Below are positions 63,190 to 64,000 of a stretch of 64,000 bases of DNA, piece after piece. The position numbers and the translations under genes are program-made. The DNA is from Ryuthela nishihirai (taxonomy: Eukaryota > Arthropoda > Arachnida > Araneae > Heptathelidae), in the NCBI GenBank assembly GCA_038380435.1, contig JAWZYU010000013.1, forward strand, positions 68,528,446 through 68,592,445. The letters run 5' to 3'. The first letter of the stretch is position 1, and each line of letters begins with the position of its first letter. The notes under the pieces were generated by a model, which saw only the letters and a program-made list of their open reading frames with translations, did no database searches and had not been told where the DNA came from.

Positions 63190-64000
63190 CTCAGAGCAAA
63201 AATTAACTTATTTAGGAAAACAAAGAGTAGAACAAATAATGAAAAAAATTCATTAGCGAAGCATAAATTCATTCTTGCTAAGTAATCAGTGAAGGTATTT
63301 AAGCGTAGAATATATTAATAATCTGATCACAAATATCTTATTCAAAATCATTCAGAGGATATGAGCCCACTCAGATTTATTTACAAGGTATAAAACTCAG
63401 ATCTAGCACTGAAATTGTCATAGAAACTTAAACAGAAGGGTCGGGAAAAATATCCATTAGCTACATATTTCTAACTTCTGGGTCACACAGCGCATAACCG
63501 CCACCTCCAATACGACCTTTTAGGTTTTGAGAAGATTTATTAACTTTCATAGATCCCAAAAGCACATATCCAAGTGCAATTGGAGTTTTCTAGGTCCACG
63601 TGTATTTGAGTGCGAGAGAGGGTACTTTACACTTCCTCTTTCGCTTTACAACAGCTGTGAAGCAGATTTGGGTGCATACAGAGCACAATGGTATTAAGGA
63701 AGAATGGCATAATTAGATCATTACTATTATAAGTACATACTATAAGTATGCGACAGCTGTTGCACATGAACATGCGGAATAGTGATTAGTCAAGACATTA
63801 AATTTTATTTCTTAAACTTAACTTCAAACTGTATTTTACGTTTTACATTTCAGTATTATTTGTGTTTCGTTTTAATATTTGCTGATTCGCCCAGGCTTAA
63901 CTACAACAGTATGTATGCATTATCATTTACCGTTAGTAATATTTTTATATCACAGCACAATTTAAGTCACAGTTTGGTACATAGCATCGACGTCGGTATT
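63190..64000. other. No recognised feature
   Basis: AT-rich DNA to the window end without motifs. Confidence 0.4.

Overview
The window is eukaryotic, AT-rich, intron-scale non-coding DNA and reads as a transposon graveyard. I found no host protein-coding gene that I can name, no rRNA, no convincing functional tRNA, no CRISPR array and no bacterial operon structure. The mix of elements (RTE, CR1/Jockey-type and I-type LINEs, Penelope-like elements, Tc1, mariner, hAT, tRNA-headed SINEs) fits a large arthropod genome; a chelicerate such as a spider is my best guess, but that is inference from element style and is not proven.

Layout. 0-1.4 kb: 5' half of a CR1/Jockey-type LINE on the minus strand, cut by the window edge. 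2.4-4.1 kb: foldback element with ~350-bp inverted arms. 5-9 kb: old SINE copies and a hAT miniature element. 9.2-10.2 kb: two unexplained ORFs, one with an in-frame 19-residue repeat. 10-14.8 kb: mostly featureless, with one hAT miniature element. 14.8-21.5 kb: a dense block of DNA transposons (palindromic TA-flanked MITE, 1.19-kb Tc1 element, two other inverted-repeat elements, a large foldback with ~120-bp subrepeats, hAT MITEs). 23.4-27.8 kb: two adjacent minus-strand LINEs (CR1/Jockey-like, then Jockey). 29.4 kb: mariner fragment. 30.6-35.9 kb: a long decayed I-type LINE with gag zinc knuckles, endonuclease, RT and RNase H. 36.4-43.2 kb: RTE and Jockey fragments and a second, minus-strand RNase H-bearing LINE. 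43.2-44.9 kb: mariner containing two nested insertions. 45-52 kb: cluster of young SINEs plus a decayed hAT transposase gene. 52.5-53.6 and 60.1-60.5 kb: Penelope-like remnants (RT and GIY-YIG ends). 54.2-56.0 kb: the best-preserved LINE, a 5'-truncated RTE copy with an exact 11-bp target-site duplication. 56-64 kb: decayed tandem repeats, two Tc1 remnants, local duplications.

How the parts relate. Two SINE families are active parasites of the LINE machinery. SINE A (tRNA head, TTTA tail) ends in ~55 bp that resemble the last codons and 3' end of the RTE LINE at 55.9 kb, so RTE is its likely mobilising partner. SINE B (tRNA head, conserved central domain, ~385 bp) has eight copies here, four of them with clear 12-14-bp target-site duplications and a fifth (truncated) with an 11-bp one; its LINE partner is not visible. 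Several insertions are nested, which gives a relative chronology: mariner and Tc1 copies are older than the SINE B copies inside them, RTE at 42 kb is older than its SINE A, and one mariner carries a 57-bp RTE 3'-tail insertion bounded by a 12-bp duplication.
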